Shown here: positions 1 through 11,209 of the stretch, one piece after another
Position numbering within the stretch: position 1 is the first letter of the stretch
Layout of the letters: every line of letters starts with the position of its first letter
Assembly (NCBI GenBank): GCA_015178975.1
Contig: WHVD01000230.1
Span: 1 to 64,000 of the forward strand
From: Hysterangium stoloniferum
Lineage: Eukaryota > Basidiomycota > Agaricomycetes > Hysterangiales > Hysterangiaceae
DNA length: 64,000 nt
Reading direction: 5' to 3'
Notes under the pieces: generated by a model
Database searches by the model: none
The model's input: only the letters and a program-made list of their open reading frames with translations
Told to the model about the DNA's origin: nothing
Position numbers and translations under genes: made by a program

Positions 1-954
1 TTGCAAACAACTGAATATTAAAGAGCTTTAACTACAGCATATCATCCTCAAGCAGATGGTCAGACAGAGATAATGAATCAAATATTAGAAGTCGCCTTTG
101 GCCGGCATATATTGGACCGGAACGGGCCGATTGGGCTCCCTTATTGGACGGATTTGCATTATCATACAATACAAGTGTTCACACTATCTCAGGATTCACG
201 CCTGCATTTTTATTATTTGGATTTAATCCGAGTACTAAAACAAGTTACTATCGCCTGGAAAGGAACCCGTTACTAGACCAGATATAGTAACTCAATCTGC
301 AGAATCTGATCTAAGGGGTGGAGCGATCAAGCTGACCTCATGGTGGAGCAATTCCGAGCCAATAGAGATCAAGCCAAGGATGCCCTGTTATTAGGACAAA
401 TATTCCAAAAGAAGTATTATAATCAAGGACGACTCACAGTGGAATTCCAGGAAGGCGATTTAGTCGTCTTGAATCCCCACTCCTTATCCTTATTGAAGAA
501 CATTAAAGGAAAGGGTCAAAAGCTTCTAATGCGATATGAAGGACCTTTTGAAATACTCGAGAAGATTAGTCCGGTAGCATATAGGCTCCGAATGCCTGCG
601 TCATATGGGACTCACCCTGTCTTAAATATTGCGCATTTAGAAAGGTATTCTGAGTCACCTGAGAAGTTTGGAATGCGACCTAAGAAAGAGTTTAATCGAG
701 AAGATTTTGAAGAACTTCCAGAATATGAAGTCGAAGCAATAGTAGGACAGAAATGGTCACGATCACGAAGTGGAAAGAGAAATCAAATTTACAGAGTTCG
801 ATTCAAAGGATATTCGTCAAACTTTGATGAATGGCTTACTAAAAAAGATTTGAAGAATGCTCCTGCAGTTCTTCGTGACTGGGAAAATAAAAGAAAGAGT
901 GCGCAGCCGCCATCCGAGACTCACGGAGGTCTCACTGGCCGACTCGGCCTCTAA
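1..954 (+). pseudogene. 3' end of a Ty3/gypsy chromovirus pol (integrase C-terminus and chromodomain)
   Basis: This is the tail of a retrotransposon polyprotein that enters from the left edge. Bases 30-90 encode the integrase motif AYHPQADGQTE, whose final Glu is the third catalytic residue of the DDE triad in this family. The reading frame then shifts near 90-110 and continues as a typical segment ending in a GFTPAFLLFGF-like motif, and it is broken again near 270-330. From 340 to 954 a clean frame of 204 codons carries the integrase C-terminal beta-barrel (GDLVVLNPHSL, then LMRYEGPFEILEKI) and, from about 725, a chromodomain (YEVEAIVGQKW, then YRVRFKGYSSNFDEWL). The chromodomain presumably targets integration to heterochromatin. 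The element is inactive here, at least in this part, because of the frame breaks. The family call is confident; whether the upstream part is complete cannot be seen. Confidence 0.9.
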
Positions 955-1068
955 ATAACCAAAACATCAATATATGCACCATATATGCGCTGTTATTTCT
1001 TTCATTCTTATATATTCTAGTAAAAGAAAACGTTTCCACATCAAAAAAAAAAAGGTTAAAAATCACAT

Positions 1069-1986
1069 ATGGAACTCTCCCCAGTCACCGAATTGGACTA
1101 TTCTATCAAAATCGTTGAAGGGAAACCTTCGCAAAACGAAGTACTAGTTTCTCATACACTTTATCCTACCCGAAAACCACTGCATTATCGACTTAATGAA
1201 TACGATTGGATTCCTATTGAATACAATGGAGTCAAAGTCTATCGCATTCGAGAGTCTCTGGCATATTATCTTTGGGAGTATCATCTCTCGAACGTTAAAT
1301 TAACTTGTATTGCAGCAGATAATTACACTCCTATCCTTTCCGACTCTACTATTTCTTATTTTATTCCCGAAGGGAAGTTTCGCGAACTCTGTATAACACC
1401 TGCACCCTTCGGAAACCACCAAGATCTCATAACAAACCCGTTGCTCGTCACTGGTTCTAGAACCTTTGTAGCTCAATGGTTCGATGCGTTTCAAAAGAAC
1501 GGTTTAAAACTCGAGGCTTGGATGGATAAAGCAAAGGCCAGAAGTCTGCGACTAGGCAGTCAGTCCACTTGGAAATGGCCTGACGATCCTTCTCCCCCTT
1601 TGCCCTACGCATTGCGTGAAAATTGGAACTTGGAAGACCAGATCGATCCGGAATATTGGACTTTTGAGGACATATGGGGGATGAGAGCCCCAAAGGTTTT
1701 TTCGAGGGGAGAGACTCATCTCTCAATCATGAATAGAGCCTTGAGACGAGTTTTTCAAATTCTTAATGGTTCTAACAACTCTATTCCAGTCAATGATACG
1801 AGCCTAACCACTCCCGGACAATCTCAACGCGCATATAGTCATCCATCTTCCCCATCCAGCTCTAAAACCGACAGTATTTTCAATTTTTCCCCACCAAGCG
1901 ATCAAGCAACGACTTCATCGTCAATAATTAATCAACAGGAAGAAATAGTTAACGTTATTCCTATTTCTCCTGATTATGATAATTGA
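1069..1986 (+). CDS. Intact accessory ORF downstream of chromovirus pol, function unknown
   Basis: This is an uninterrupted 305-codon reading frame on the same strand as the pol remnant. It starts 115 bp after the pol stop and ends about 115 bp before a polypurine tract and LTR, so it lies inside the retrotransposon, in the position where some LTR elements carry an extra gene. I do not recognise the family. The first two thirds look globular: residues about 35-190 are rich in aromatic residues (motifs LNEYDWIPIEYNG, AYYLWEYHL, PEYWTFEDIWG). The last 80 residues are low-complexity Ser/Thr/Pro/Asn and probably disordered. There is no signal peptide, membrane helix, zinc knuckle or protease motif, so it does not look like an envelope or a normal Gag. 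It is intact although the neighbouring pol is frameshifted, which suggests a recent insertion or a conserved role. A host gene captured by the element cannot be excluded. Confidence 0.7.
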   Translation: MELSPVTELDYSIKIVEGKPSQNEVLVSHTLYPTRKPLHYRLNEYDWIPIEYNGVKVYRIRESLAYYLWEYHLSNVKLTCIAADNYTPILSDSTISYFIPEGKFRELCITPAPFGNHQDLITNPLLVTGSRTFVAQWFDAFQKNGLKLEAWMDKAKARSLRLGSQSTWKWPDDPSPPLPYALRENWNLEDQIDPEYWTFEDIWGMRAPKVFSRGETHLSIMNRALRRVFQILNGSNNSIPVNDTSLTTPGQSQRAYSHPSSPSSSKTDSIFNFSPPSDQATTSSSIINQQEEIVNVIPISPDYDN

Positions 1987-2099
1987 TTAGATTAACGTCT
2001 TATTTCTTTTATCATTTAAAACAAAAGTATTATTTATTTTTCGTCTAAAAACAAAGTATTATTTAATTCTCAGAAAGCGATTGAGTATTATGACTCAGT

Positions 2100-2115
2100 C
2101 AAAAGGAAGAGGGGA
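2100..2115 (+). other. Polypurine tract of the left chromovirus
   Basis: A 16-base purine run (A-rich, then GGAAGAGGGGA) lies directly before the proposed LTR start at 2119. This is where plus-strand priming occurs in LTR retrotransposons. It marks the inner border of the 3' LTR. Confidence 0.55.
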
Positions 2116-2118
2116 TTT

Positions 2119-3471
2119 TGTGAGGTATCAGCTTTATCTCATAATTTTCTCTTAATTTTCTTTGAATTTATTAATATTTTCTCGAATTTATTGTATTTTT
2201 ATTATATTTTTATTGTGAAATATAGGCTCTATTCCTTTTAACTTCGCATAATAATAGCATATATGAACTCATATTATGCTATTATATCTTAGTTAATTTA
2301 TTATAATTTTTAACTAATTATTTATATTTTATTTACTTAGTTATTACCTTTCGGCACTTGCTGCAGCTCAGTTTGCGCATTTTTGAAGTCATGTGACTTA
2401 TTAGATAAGCCTCCGGTGTTGGGATGTCACAAAGGTCACGAGTGTGACTACCCGAGTCACACAAGTCACGAATGTGACTACCCGAGTCACACAAGTCACG
2501 AATGTGACTACCCGAGTCACGCAAGTCACGAACGTGACTACCCGAGTCATTATTAGGTTCCGCCGACTCATCGTTTGCTTCCGTCCCCGGGACCGCGGCC
2601 TTGAACCTTCATGTTCAAGCCAAAGCTTAGAACCCTTGTCTCAGAGAGGGGAATCACATGTTAAACAAAGGGTAAATAATGAGTAGAATATGAGGTCATT
2701 ATGATCTCACTAATGACCTCATAAACTAAATAGTTAGCTAATCATTGAGTTATCAAAATGTATATAAGGAGGGCTAAGTTTCCAATAAAATCATCTTATC
2801 ACACACATATTTGCAGCACAGCACCAGCTTATCTAATCATCCTAAGGACAATAATAGCCTTAGTCTGATACACTCACTGCAAGCACCTACACTTGCAGCA
2901 TCTTGAATCTTTGTCAGCAACTCTTGGACTTAGCTAATCATCTAAGTTCCCCAGCCTCACAGCTACCCTTTAGGCTTATTAATTAGATAATAAACCTAAT
3001 AAGTATCTAAGTATCCTTACTGAAATCCCTGCCAATACTAGATTACTCAAGGCCCAGCCCTAAGTTTATTGAATTAATCAAGTACAAGCACTCAGATAAT
3101 CCAATACAATTTATTTTCTCTATTAATAAATTATTTAACACCTTGTTAAATAACTATTAATAGTTACAAATAAGCATACAAGAATCCGAAGCTCTTATAT
3201 CAAGTCTCTGCCAAGTTACTGCGCATATATTCAGCTTCCAGCCCCTATTCTCAAGGAATAGTTCTTGTATTTGCTAAAAGAGTCATACACAGTTCTATTG
3301 AACCTTTCAATAATCAAAATAAGCATTGATTTGAGTTGTTTAAGCTTCATAGCGCAGCTCATTAATCTATCAGTATTTAAATTACTGGACCTTTGCTTGT
3401 TTTATTGTTGAAGCTCTGTGACACTATAGCATATATTGAGCTATCTAAGAGAATCCCCTGAATACATTACA
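2119..3471 (+). repeat. Probable 3' LTR of the left chromovirus
   Basis: The stretch starts with TGTGAGG just after a polypurine tract and ends with ATTACA just before sequence that recurs elsewhere in the window (around 4510-4700), so it is bounded as an LTR of about 1.35 kb. It is AT-rich at its start. It contains a 30-bp tandem repeat (2426-2545), a GC-rich patch (2560-2610) and a TATA-like box (TGTATATAAGG near 2758) followed by a plausible transcription start zone. The 5' LTR lies outside the window, so target-site duplications cannot be tested and the right border is approximate. Confidence 0.5.
2426..2545 (+). repeat. 30-bp tandem repeat, four units, inside the LTR promoter region
   Basis: There are four head-to-tail 30-bp units at 2426-2455, 2456-2485, 2486-2515 and 2516-2545, differing by a few bases. 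Each unit ends in GTGACTACCCGA and contains AGTCACGAATGTGACT (or a near match), a hairpin-capable inverted repeat with a 6-bp stem. Unit junctions recreate CGAGTCAC, close to a bZIP/Gcn4-type TGACTC site. The array lies about 210-330 bp upstream of the TATA-like box, so an enhancer role is possible but inferred. Confidence 0.85.
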
Positions 3472-3754
3472 GACTCCATCCCTGTCTATGTCTGACCTCA
3501 TCCTACACATCAGTCACTGGACCCTGCTCAGAAACCCGTCATCCCTCTAACTGAGCCCCATTCCCGTTTTAGTCAAATGACCTGTCACGATTCAGACTCC
3601 GCTCCCGCTCCATTTGCCATTATGGTTTATGATTTGTCACAATTTGGACTCCACTCCACTCCGTCCCATTCCTAACACCAAATTTGGTGTTTACTTATCC
3701 TGTTTTATGTTTTGCTAGTTTCGTTTCATTATTACTGGATTTGGTATGTTATTC

Positions 3755-4347
3755 ATTCCACAGTCTATATAGTCTGGCAGATGTTGTACATACAATCCAG
3801 TCAGAAAATCAGCTTAGATTCTCCCCAGTAATCCAGTACATTTTCCACTCTAAACTCCTCTCTGAATTACACCACTCTCGCTAGTTGGAGCCACAGGCTC
3901 TGATGCATCTATCTTAACCTCCAACTTATTTATCTCAACTCCCTGACCTCTCAACCCACGACCTATGACCCCTCAACCCATAAACTCCACCCAGACTCCC
4001 CGGGTTTCCGAAACCCTCCATGTACACACCCTTAACACTGTGCCCTTGTGAGATCGTGTTGTCCAATTTCAGATGGGTGGATGGGAATCCTGGGGAGTCT
4101 GGGAGTGGTTGGTGGGTTGAGAGGTCAGGGAGTCGACTGCAGGAATTCCATGGAAGTCAAGGGGTCAGGCAGAGATGAATCAGAGGTAGATAGGTTGGAG
4201 CCTGTGGGCCCCGACAAGGTAAATAGTGGTGTGTTTCAAAGAGGAGATTAGAGTGGAAAATGTACTGAGATTACTGGGGAGAATCTAAGCTGATTTTCTG
4301 ACTGGATTGTATGTACAACATCTGCCAGACTATATAGACTGTGGAAT
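3755..4347. repeat. Large imperfect palindrome made of two inverted LTR pieces
   Basis: The sequence from 3755 rightwards reads as the reverse complement of the sequence from 4347 leftwards. The outer 78 bases of each arm (3755-3832 and 4270-4347) are identical by eye. The arms then diverge gradually over about 200 more bases towards a centre near 4050. Parts of each arm (CTATATAGTCT and the preceding TTTGGTAT segment) match LTRs at 43.5-44.2 kb. The simplest reading is two copies of one LTR inserted head to head. Confidence 0.85.
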
Positions 4348-6652
4348 TGTTACGACTGAACAATCCCGCTGGACTCCGGGCACTAACCTGTACGCCCCCA
4401 CGCGCTACAAGCACCAATTGTCTGTTTATAGGATTTCCCACCCGGACTCCATTACGTCAAGACTAGTTACATTCGACCTCAATATGACACATATCAGTCA
4501 CCGGACTTCCCCCAGATTCTGTCTCTGTCTATGTCCATCTTTGTCCCACGCATCAGTCACCAGACCCTGCTCAGAATCCCGTCACCGCTCTAATTGAGCC
4601 CCATTCCCGTTTTAGTCAATGACCTGTCACAATTTAGGACTCCGCTCCCGCTCCGTTTCCCGTTATGGGTTATGCTTTGTCACGATTCGGTGCGAGTGCA
4701 TATAAGTTAGTGCCTGGAGTCTGGTGGGTTTTCCGGTCATAACACCTATGTACTGTACATATATCAGAATGTTAGTGAGGTTGACTCTGCAAATGCAGCA
4801 TACAAGGAACTTGCCATTGAGAAATTCCATTGTCATATGGGCCATGTCATTCCGATGCAAAACAGCTTTGTGATGGGTATCCATTAAGGCCTGAGTTTCC
4901 AAGGGGTTCCTGGCAGAGAACAGAACAAAGTACCAGGATGTGGAGATCCATTCCTGGAAACTCCTTGGAGTATTTTTTAGGTATATTATTAATTTCTGAA
5001 CCATATTCTTGACTAGTGTTAGGATCTGGAATCCACTGGGACCCAATTCTCATACCTCAAGTACCATTCAGCTCAGTTCCCAATTGGATATTCCATCCTC
5101 CACTAGACAACTCATCTTATGACCTGGAACCTGCCAGACTCAGGAGACTCCCATGCTATTCTAGATGCTTCAGTAACCCATGACCTGGACTCCTTGAATA
5201 CATTTGCTTGCTTATTGTTCCTGCACATATTCCCTGATCTATCTTGGTCCTTGTTCCTCATTTATCAGTTTTCCTTCACTTGTTTATTATATGCTTATTT
5301 TGGAAACATTTCCAAATATTCTTTATTATACTCTCATATTTGTAGTACAATTATTCCAGCAACTATATACTGTAGTCTTCCATAGTCATGTGCTTACTCT
5401 CCAGTTTGAATCTCAAATTAGTCTTGACTTATGTTGTCTAATCTACTCCTTTGTTCTTTCTATATGCTCAATATCCAGAACTCCAGTTATCTACACCTCT
5501 CATTTAGACATCTTTCAACTTGAAATAACAACACCTGAATATGTGTGTGAGGGCACAGCATATACATATGTAAGCTGAAGCCAAGTCCTTCTCATACTCT
5601 GCAACTCAACCTCTGTTAGGGACTGTCTGTACTCAGACTACAGTAGATGCCGTGTACCCAAGTCAATTACAAAGTTAAGGACCTACTGTCCTTAACTCCC
5701 TAGATTATATACATGTGTGTCTAGCTAAGACCTAAAGCAGTACTAAGTGTCATGCACAGATCTTCTCAGATCTCATGCACAGACCTCATAATCTAATATC
5801 TAAACACGACTAAAGATATCCATCAATAGCACTATAACCCAAACCTTGGGATGTCAGATAGGATGACAAATATAGATTTATCTGTCTAGGGTTGGCATTA
5901 AATGCCCTGACAACCTCTTTTTGTGTTGTCTGACTACTTGTCCTCATCCACATATTTTTTGAGCCCTTGGGCCTTCTGACTTCTGATTCTCTCATGTATT
6001 ATTGGACTCCATGGAGTACCCAGACCAGCACCTGTTTGAAGTTACAACCCCAGCAATCATTGAGTGCACAGTCAAGTCCTTCTTGTACCCTGGTAATATT
6101 CTGATGTCCCCCCCAGACAATTTCCTGGAAACTCCATGGACTATTCCCTGGGAGCTCCTCAGACTATTTCTGGAAAGTCCTTGGAATATTCCTTGTAAGC
6201 CTGGGTATATTTTCTAAGAAAGCCACAGGTGTACTGAGGATGGATAGGACTATGGCTGCAGCTTATGTCCTGCACCCTTGTAGAACCACAGTGTCCTAAT
6301 TTCAGACAGACAGAGACTTAGTGTACATATTTTCAGATGAAAGGGTGGGGACCAAAGACTAGGTTAGACTGTGAATGAAACCAGATTCAAAGTCAATATT
6401 TGAACTAGAGTACAGCTACTTTACATTTGTTAGGATCCTCACCCTTTTGGGCCCCCACAACTTGGTCTTACCTTGATAACCTTTCTGGGACCACAACATC
6501 AGTGCCTTGGGATCCAGAGCCACTGCCTCAGGACCTTGACACTTGGTTTTATGTTGTTATCCCCATCTTACAGCCCCTGCAACTTGTTCATACCCTTGCA
6601 ACCCTCCAGCACCCCAACATTGAAGCCCCTGGAACACAGTACCATGGCCTCA

Positions 6653-7238
6653 GCATCCTGAAACCTGTTTCATTGTAGAATACCCCTTTAGGCATTCTGT
6701 TCCATCTCTGTTCTTATGCTCTCCCTTCATCTGTTCTACATGTAAACATTATTTGCCACCTCACACCTTTTCAGAATACTTTCCTATGTTGTATTTAATC
6801 TTATTTGGATCCCCATTCCTCCCCTTACTTCTTTTTGACCCATCACTACTTCCACTTCCTTAATTGGACCTCTGACTCTCCATTATACTTTTGTATAAAG
6901 TTCCTACCATGTATGCTACAGTTCTTTAAATCAGTGCCCCAAACTATGGGTCACCACCTTGGCACCCTGAAACTTGGTTTACTGTAGATTACCCCTCTAG
7001 TCATTCCATTCCATCTCCATCCCAATGCTCTCCCTTCATCCATTACATGTGTAAATATTATTTTCCACCTCATAACCTTTAGAATACTTTTGTTACATCC
7101 CATTTAGTTTTAGTTTAATCCTTGCCCCTTTCCATGCTTCCCTTGACCCATCACTACCTCTTGCTTCCTCAATCAGACCTCTGGCCCTCCATTATACCTA
7201 AGTATAAAGTTCCTACCATGTATGCTACAGTTCTTTAG
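6653..7238. repeat. Direct duplication of about 280 bp
   Basis: Bases about 6653-6937 and 6963-7238 are direct copies with scattered differences. Both begin with a CCTGAAAC segment, pass through CTCTCCCTTCATC and CCCATCACTAC, and end with TCCTACCATGTATGCTACAG. The unit has no coding potential. It is part of the older repeat into which the solo LTR at 7247 inserted. Confidence 0.75.
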
Positions 7239-7246
7239 TTTGAAAC

Positions 7247-8414
7247 TGTTAAGTTCCGAAACAAAGGATAAGTTCTGAGGATGTCCTGTGGAGGTTTCCA
7301 GTAATTATTCCAAACACACTTTTCTGGGAATGTCCCACAGAGTCCCCAGGTAATAAGTCCAGGGAGTTTCCGGGGATATTAGTACAAGGAGTGTGGTATC
7401 AGAATAATTACCAGAAGTTATTAAAAATAGTATGAGTTGGCTTATTGTAATACACAATCAACAAGGTGGGTCTTGTAATATAAGTATTTATGTCTCAATC
7501 AATGTGTCAGTTAGTGAATCACCTTCTGACATAGTAGGTAGGATGCTAGTTTAGGTGTACACTGGTTCTGGCATGCATTAACCTCCAAAAACATGGTCCA
7601 CAATTAGCATCCTCCTATGAAAAAGTGAAGAAATAGGTGAACTGCCCCTAAGAAAAGGGTGGTTTCATCACCAATTCCAACAGAAGTTACTGCTGAGGTG
7701 GACTTGGCTTCAGCTTATGTGCTGTGCCCTCGTACACTCATTTGGGTGTCCATATTTTAAGCTGACAGAATGCCTACAAGGAAGATGTAGCTTCCAGAGT
7801 TCCCATGGGAGTTCTGGGAATTGAGTGTGCAGACAGACAAGAGGAGTCAAGACTGGATCAGGATGTAACTAGTTTGAGAGTGTAATGTGTTCAATATTGA
7901 AACTGGATTCTAAGTACATGAAATAGGAGACTTATATAGACTGTGAAATGTAATAATACCAAATCCAGTATTAATGAGGGGCAGAACTATTAAACATAAA
8001 ATGAAACAAGTAAATACTAAACTGGGAATTCGGGACAGGATGGAATGGAAGTGGAGAATGAATCATGACAGGTCATTAGACCATAACGGGAATGGGGCTC
8101 TGTTAGAGGGGTTCTTGGGAGTCCGGCCAGTGGTCCAGTGACTGGTCTGTGAGATACAGAGTGTTGGGTGTATATAGGGTGGGGTCCAGATTCCAGCAGG
8201 TTTTCTGATGACTGGTCCATGAGACACAGAGACAGAGCATAACAGGAGCAGGGTTCTATGCTCTGTTAGAGGGGTTCTGGGAGTCCAGTCAGAGTCCAGT
8301 GATGGGCACAGAGAGTCAGGTATAAACAGGTTGATGTGCAGGTCTGGTGGAGTCCAGAACCTAATATAATATCTGGAGGATACTCTGTGAAGTTCCTGGG
8401 AATGGGTCTTGACA
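7247..8414 (-). mobile_element. Solo LTR with 5-bp target duplication GAAAC
   Basis: The plus strand begins TGTTAAG at 7247 and ends TTGACA at 8414, flanked by GAAAC on both sides (7242-7246 and 8415-8419). When it is removed, the flanks join into a sequence homologous to 8768-8800, which supports a real insertion. Much of it matches the LTR at 43525-44875. It holds the shared module GGACTTGGCTTCAGCTTATG near 7702 and an internal partial duplication of its U3-like end (8080-8330). Orientation follows the CTTAACA end being the LTR 3' end on the minus strand. Confidence 0.8.
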
Positions 8415-8880
8415 GAAACTCAACCTAGATTACCCCCACTTCAATTTAGTTTACCCCTCTCTTGTGTTTAATTCCCCTACTATCCTCCTATCCTCTTGAA
8501 GACATCATCAGTGAAGCCACAACTCTTACCTCCTTCAACCCTTAGCATTTCAGCCCTCTGGTTGATTCAGCTAAGTGTTGTCTTTAGTCTAAATTTGTAC
8601 TACCTGCTCATTCTGGGATACCAGAGCACCCTAACAGTTCATGTGAGGGCTCAACACATAAGTTGAAGCCAAGCTCCACTTGTTTTGTAGAATTGAACCT
8701 CCCAATTAGTACAATTTACCTTTTTGGACCCCTTAAAATCATTCCTTTTGCCCCCCTCTGCTTAGATCTTAACATTTGGTTCAAATATTGACTTAGATTA
8801 TCCCTTTCATGTTTAAGCCCCTTTGCTTGCTCCTAATACTCTTGAAGATGTCATCATCCAGTCACAACTCTTATCCCCAT

Positions 8881-10096
8881 TATTAAGAACAGAAAACTGA
8901 CTGATGTCAGTTTACCAACAGGGACTGAACAGAAGGACTTGGCTTCAGCTTTTATGCTGTGCCCTCGCAAGTTACCATTGGGTGTCCTTGTTACGACCCG
9001 TTCCCGGATGTTTCAATATCCGACTTCTGATCTCCGACTATGGAACATCATAGTTACCGTATCTTCCGCATTCTTCCCTTGTTCTGCATTTGGTAATTTG
9101 TCCGTTGACAAGTATTCACTCATTTGTTTATTATATTCCCGTTTCAGAATATTGTCTCCCTGATATGTCTTATTGTATTTCCATTTTAAGAATACTTCCA
9201 TTTCCATCTTATTATAGTCTTAGTTTGTAGTACAATAATGAGAAGACTTATATTAGTTTCTGTTAATTTGTACTTTACCTTAGATCTGATATCGACTTAG
9301 TTTCTTATTCCTTCTCCCGTCTTTCTGTACGCTCAATATTCAGAACTCTTCGGAACTCTGAATATCCGTATCTTCCATTGTAAGTCTCACCTCTGAAATT
9401 AAGGACTTTGAGTGTTTGCGTAGAGGCACAGCACATAAACTGAAGCCGACGTCCTGACCCTATCCAATAGTTCCCAACTTCCTGGTGACTTTCCAATAGT
9501 TCCCGAATAAGTTCCCGACACAATACTTAACAGTCCTTAAATTTCAGGCGGGCAGGAAAACTAGTCCTGTCGAATAATCCTCTCGGTAAGTCACTGATCA
9601 GAAGCTGAAGGATGAGTTGAGGGTTGGGTCGAAGGGTTGGAGACTGAGAGTCAGAAGCCAAGGGTGAGTGAGTGCAAGCAGAGGTGGAGAGTGGGATATT
9701 TAGAGTGAGACTATGAGAGTTGTTTAGGGGTGTTCTGAGTCAATATTCTGATTGTTTTAATACTACAATACATGAGTGGCATATATACAGAAATCTGGCA
9801 CTTTTCTGAATGAAAACAGAACAAAGGAAAGTACTAATGGAGAAGACAGAACTACATATAGAGTGATGCAAAGATGGAAACTGATGGATGGAACATTATA
9901 AATCTGGATGTAGACTACTACAGGATGGAAAAGGCATAAACTGGTTGTATAGGATAAGGGGCAGATGGAAATACCAATCAGGAACAATGAAGGTGCTTAA
10001 TGGGGTTAGTTGGGATACTGACAGTTTGCAAGTGATTGGAGTTTTGGGTGAGGTCCAATCGGGTCTGATGGTGTGCTGAGTGCATGGGTTGTAACA
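8881..10096 (-). mobile_element. Solo LTR with target duplication CCCAT, itself carrying a nested LTR
   Basis: The flanks are CCCAT at 8876-8880 and CCCAT at 10097-10101. The plus-strand ends are TATTAAG (TG changed to TA) and TTGTAACA. Excision restores the host repeat, as shown by the uninterrupted copy near 8518-8550. The right half (9740-10096) closely matches the solo LTR at 44173-44780. A second LTR sits inside at 8989-9532, so the unbroken LTR would be about 670 bp. Confidence 0.88.
8989..9532 (+). mobile_element. Nested solo LTR with target duplication GTCCT
   Basis: It begins TGTTACGACCC and ends ACTTAACA, with GTCCT at 8984-8988 and 9533-9537. Removing it rejoins GGGTGTCCT to TAAATTTCAGG, the sequence seen uninterrupted at 10316-10335 and 51369-51385. 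It lies opposite in orientation to its host LTR. It is CpG-rich, unlike the old repeats around it, which fits a young insertion. It also carries the shared GCACAGCACATAAACTGAAGCC module. Confidence 0.92.
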
Positions 10097-10215
10097 CCCA
10101 TGACCCTTAGCATTTTGGCCTTCCAGTTGATTCAGCTAAGTATTGTCTTCAGTCTAAAATTGTACTACTTGCTCTTCCCAAAATACCAGAGCACTCTAAC
10201 AGTTTGTGTGAGGGC

Positions 10216-11081
10216 TGTTAAGAACTGAAACTGACTGATGTCGGCTGACCAACAGGGACCGAATGGAAGGACTTGGCTTCAGCTTATGTGCTGCACCCTC
10301 GCAAGTTACTGTTCGGGTGTCCTTAAATTTCAGGTGGGCAGAAACTAGTCCTGTCAAGTTAACCTCTCGGTAAACTACCGATTGGAAACTGAAGGATAAG
10401 TCAAGGGTTGGGCTGAGGGGTCGGAGACCAAGAGTCGGAGACTGAGAGAGTCGGAGACTGAGAGAGTCGGAGGCTGAGAGAGTCAGAGACTGAGACAGTC
10501 GGAGACTGAGGTTGAAGTCGTAAATGTAGGTTGAATTGTAAATCGGATGGAGTCGGAATGTGGTGGTCGTGAATAGATAATGAAGTCAGAAATTAGAGGG
10601 GTATCTAAGTTGATCTAAGTTGATATTCTGATTGTCCAATAACTACATTTACAGCAGGTTTATATACGAGTTGTCGGCATCTAGAAACTACTAACTAAGG
10701 GAAGAGCGGAAACACTATTTGATGAATAGACTTGACTAGAAACCAGAAGGTTACGATATGATTGGGAGCCGAGATTTAGCTGAGAGCAGGATTATGAGAA
10801 ATGGGAATAGTCCACGGGCTACAGGTATATATGGGCATATGTGAAACATAGAGTAAAATGGATCATCATAATGAAAGGGGATGTATCAAAGCATAACCAG
10901 ATGGTAGAGTATATTTTGACAGGGGTGTAAATGAGGTTTGATCGCCATGAAGGTATACGTCAGTGTCGGTATTCCGAAGGTTGCCAAAATGATGACTTGA
11001 TCAATAACTTGGAACATCGATAGACTGTAGTATTCTCGGAGACCATCGGGCTACGACATGGGTTACGACACGGTCGTAACA
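10216..11081 (-). mobile_element. Solo LTR with target duplication AGGGC
   Basis: It begins TGTTAAGAACTG and ends GGTCGTAACA, flanked by AGGGC at 10211-10215 and 11082-11086. It is 866 bp long. Its right two thirds match the LTRs of the gypsy element at 45.6-46.5 kb and 51.4-52.0 kb, so it is a solo LTR of that same family. It contains the shared GGACTTGGCTTCAGCTTATG module near 10268 and a short tandem array at 10427-10522. Confidence 0.92.
10427..10522 (+). repeat. Short tandem repeat within an LTR
   Basis: About five or six imperfect units of 16-18 bp with consensus AGTCGGAGACTGAGAG. A shorter relative of the array is present in the sister LTRs (around 9640 and 51470), so the array has expanded in this copy. 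Confidence 0.75.
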
Positions 11082-11209
11082 AGGGCACAACACTTAAGTT
11101 GAAGCCAAGCTCCACTTGTTTTGTAGAACTGGACCTCCCAGCTGAGTATGAAATACCCATTGGCCCTCCAATATCATCCCCCCTCCTGTCCTTAGACCTT
11201 AGATCTTAA

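Larger units (their letters stand above)
3472..7246. repeat. Patchwork of old LTR fragments, no host gene
   Basis: The stretch is built from pieces that recur elsewhere in the window. Bases 3475-3680 match 4510-4690 and, inverted, parts of 8040-8300. Bases 5200-5430 match, inverted, 44900-45110. The module ending in GCTGAAGCCAAGTCC appears at about 5545-5590, and LTR-like starts (TGTTAGGATC) occur at 5018 and 6428. Reading frames are short, hydrophobic and not protein-like. CpG dinucleotides are very rare from 5000 to 7200, as expected for old methylated repeats. Exact borders of individual fragments could not be set. Confidence 0.65.

Noticed and set aside
2426..2545. 30-bp repeat array considered as CRISPR
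   Set aside because: Units are directly adjacent with no spacers and lie in a eukaryotic LTR.
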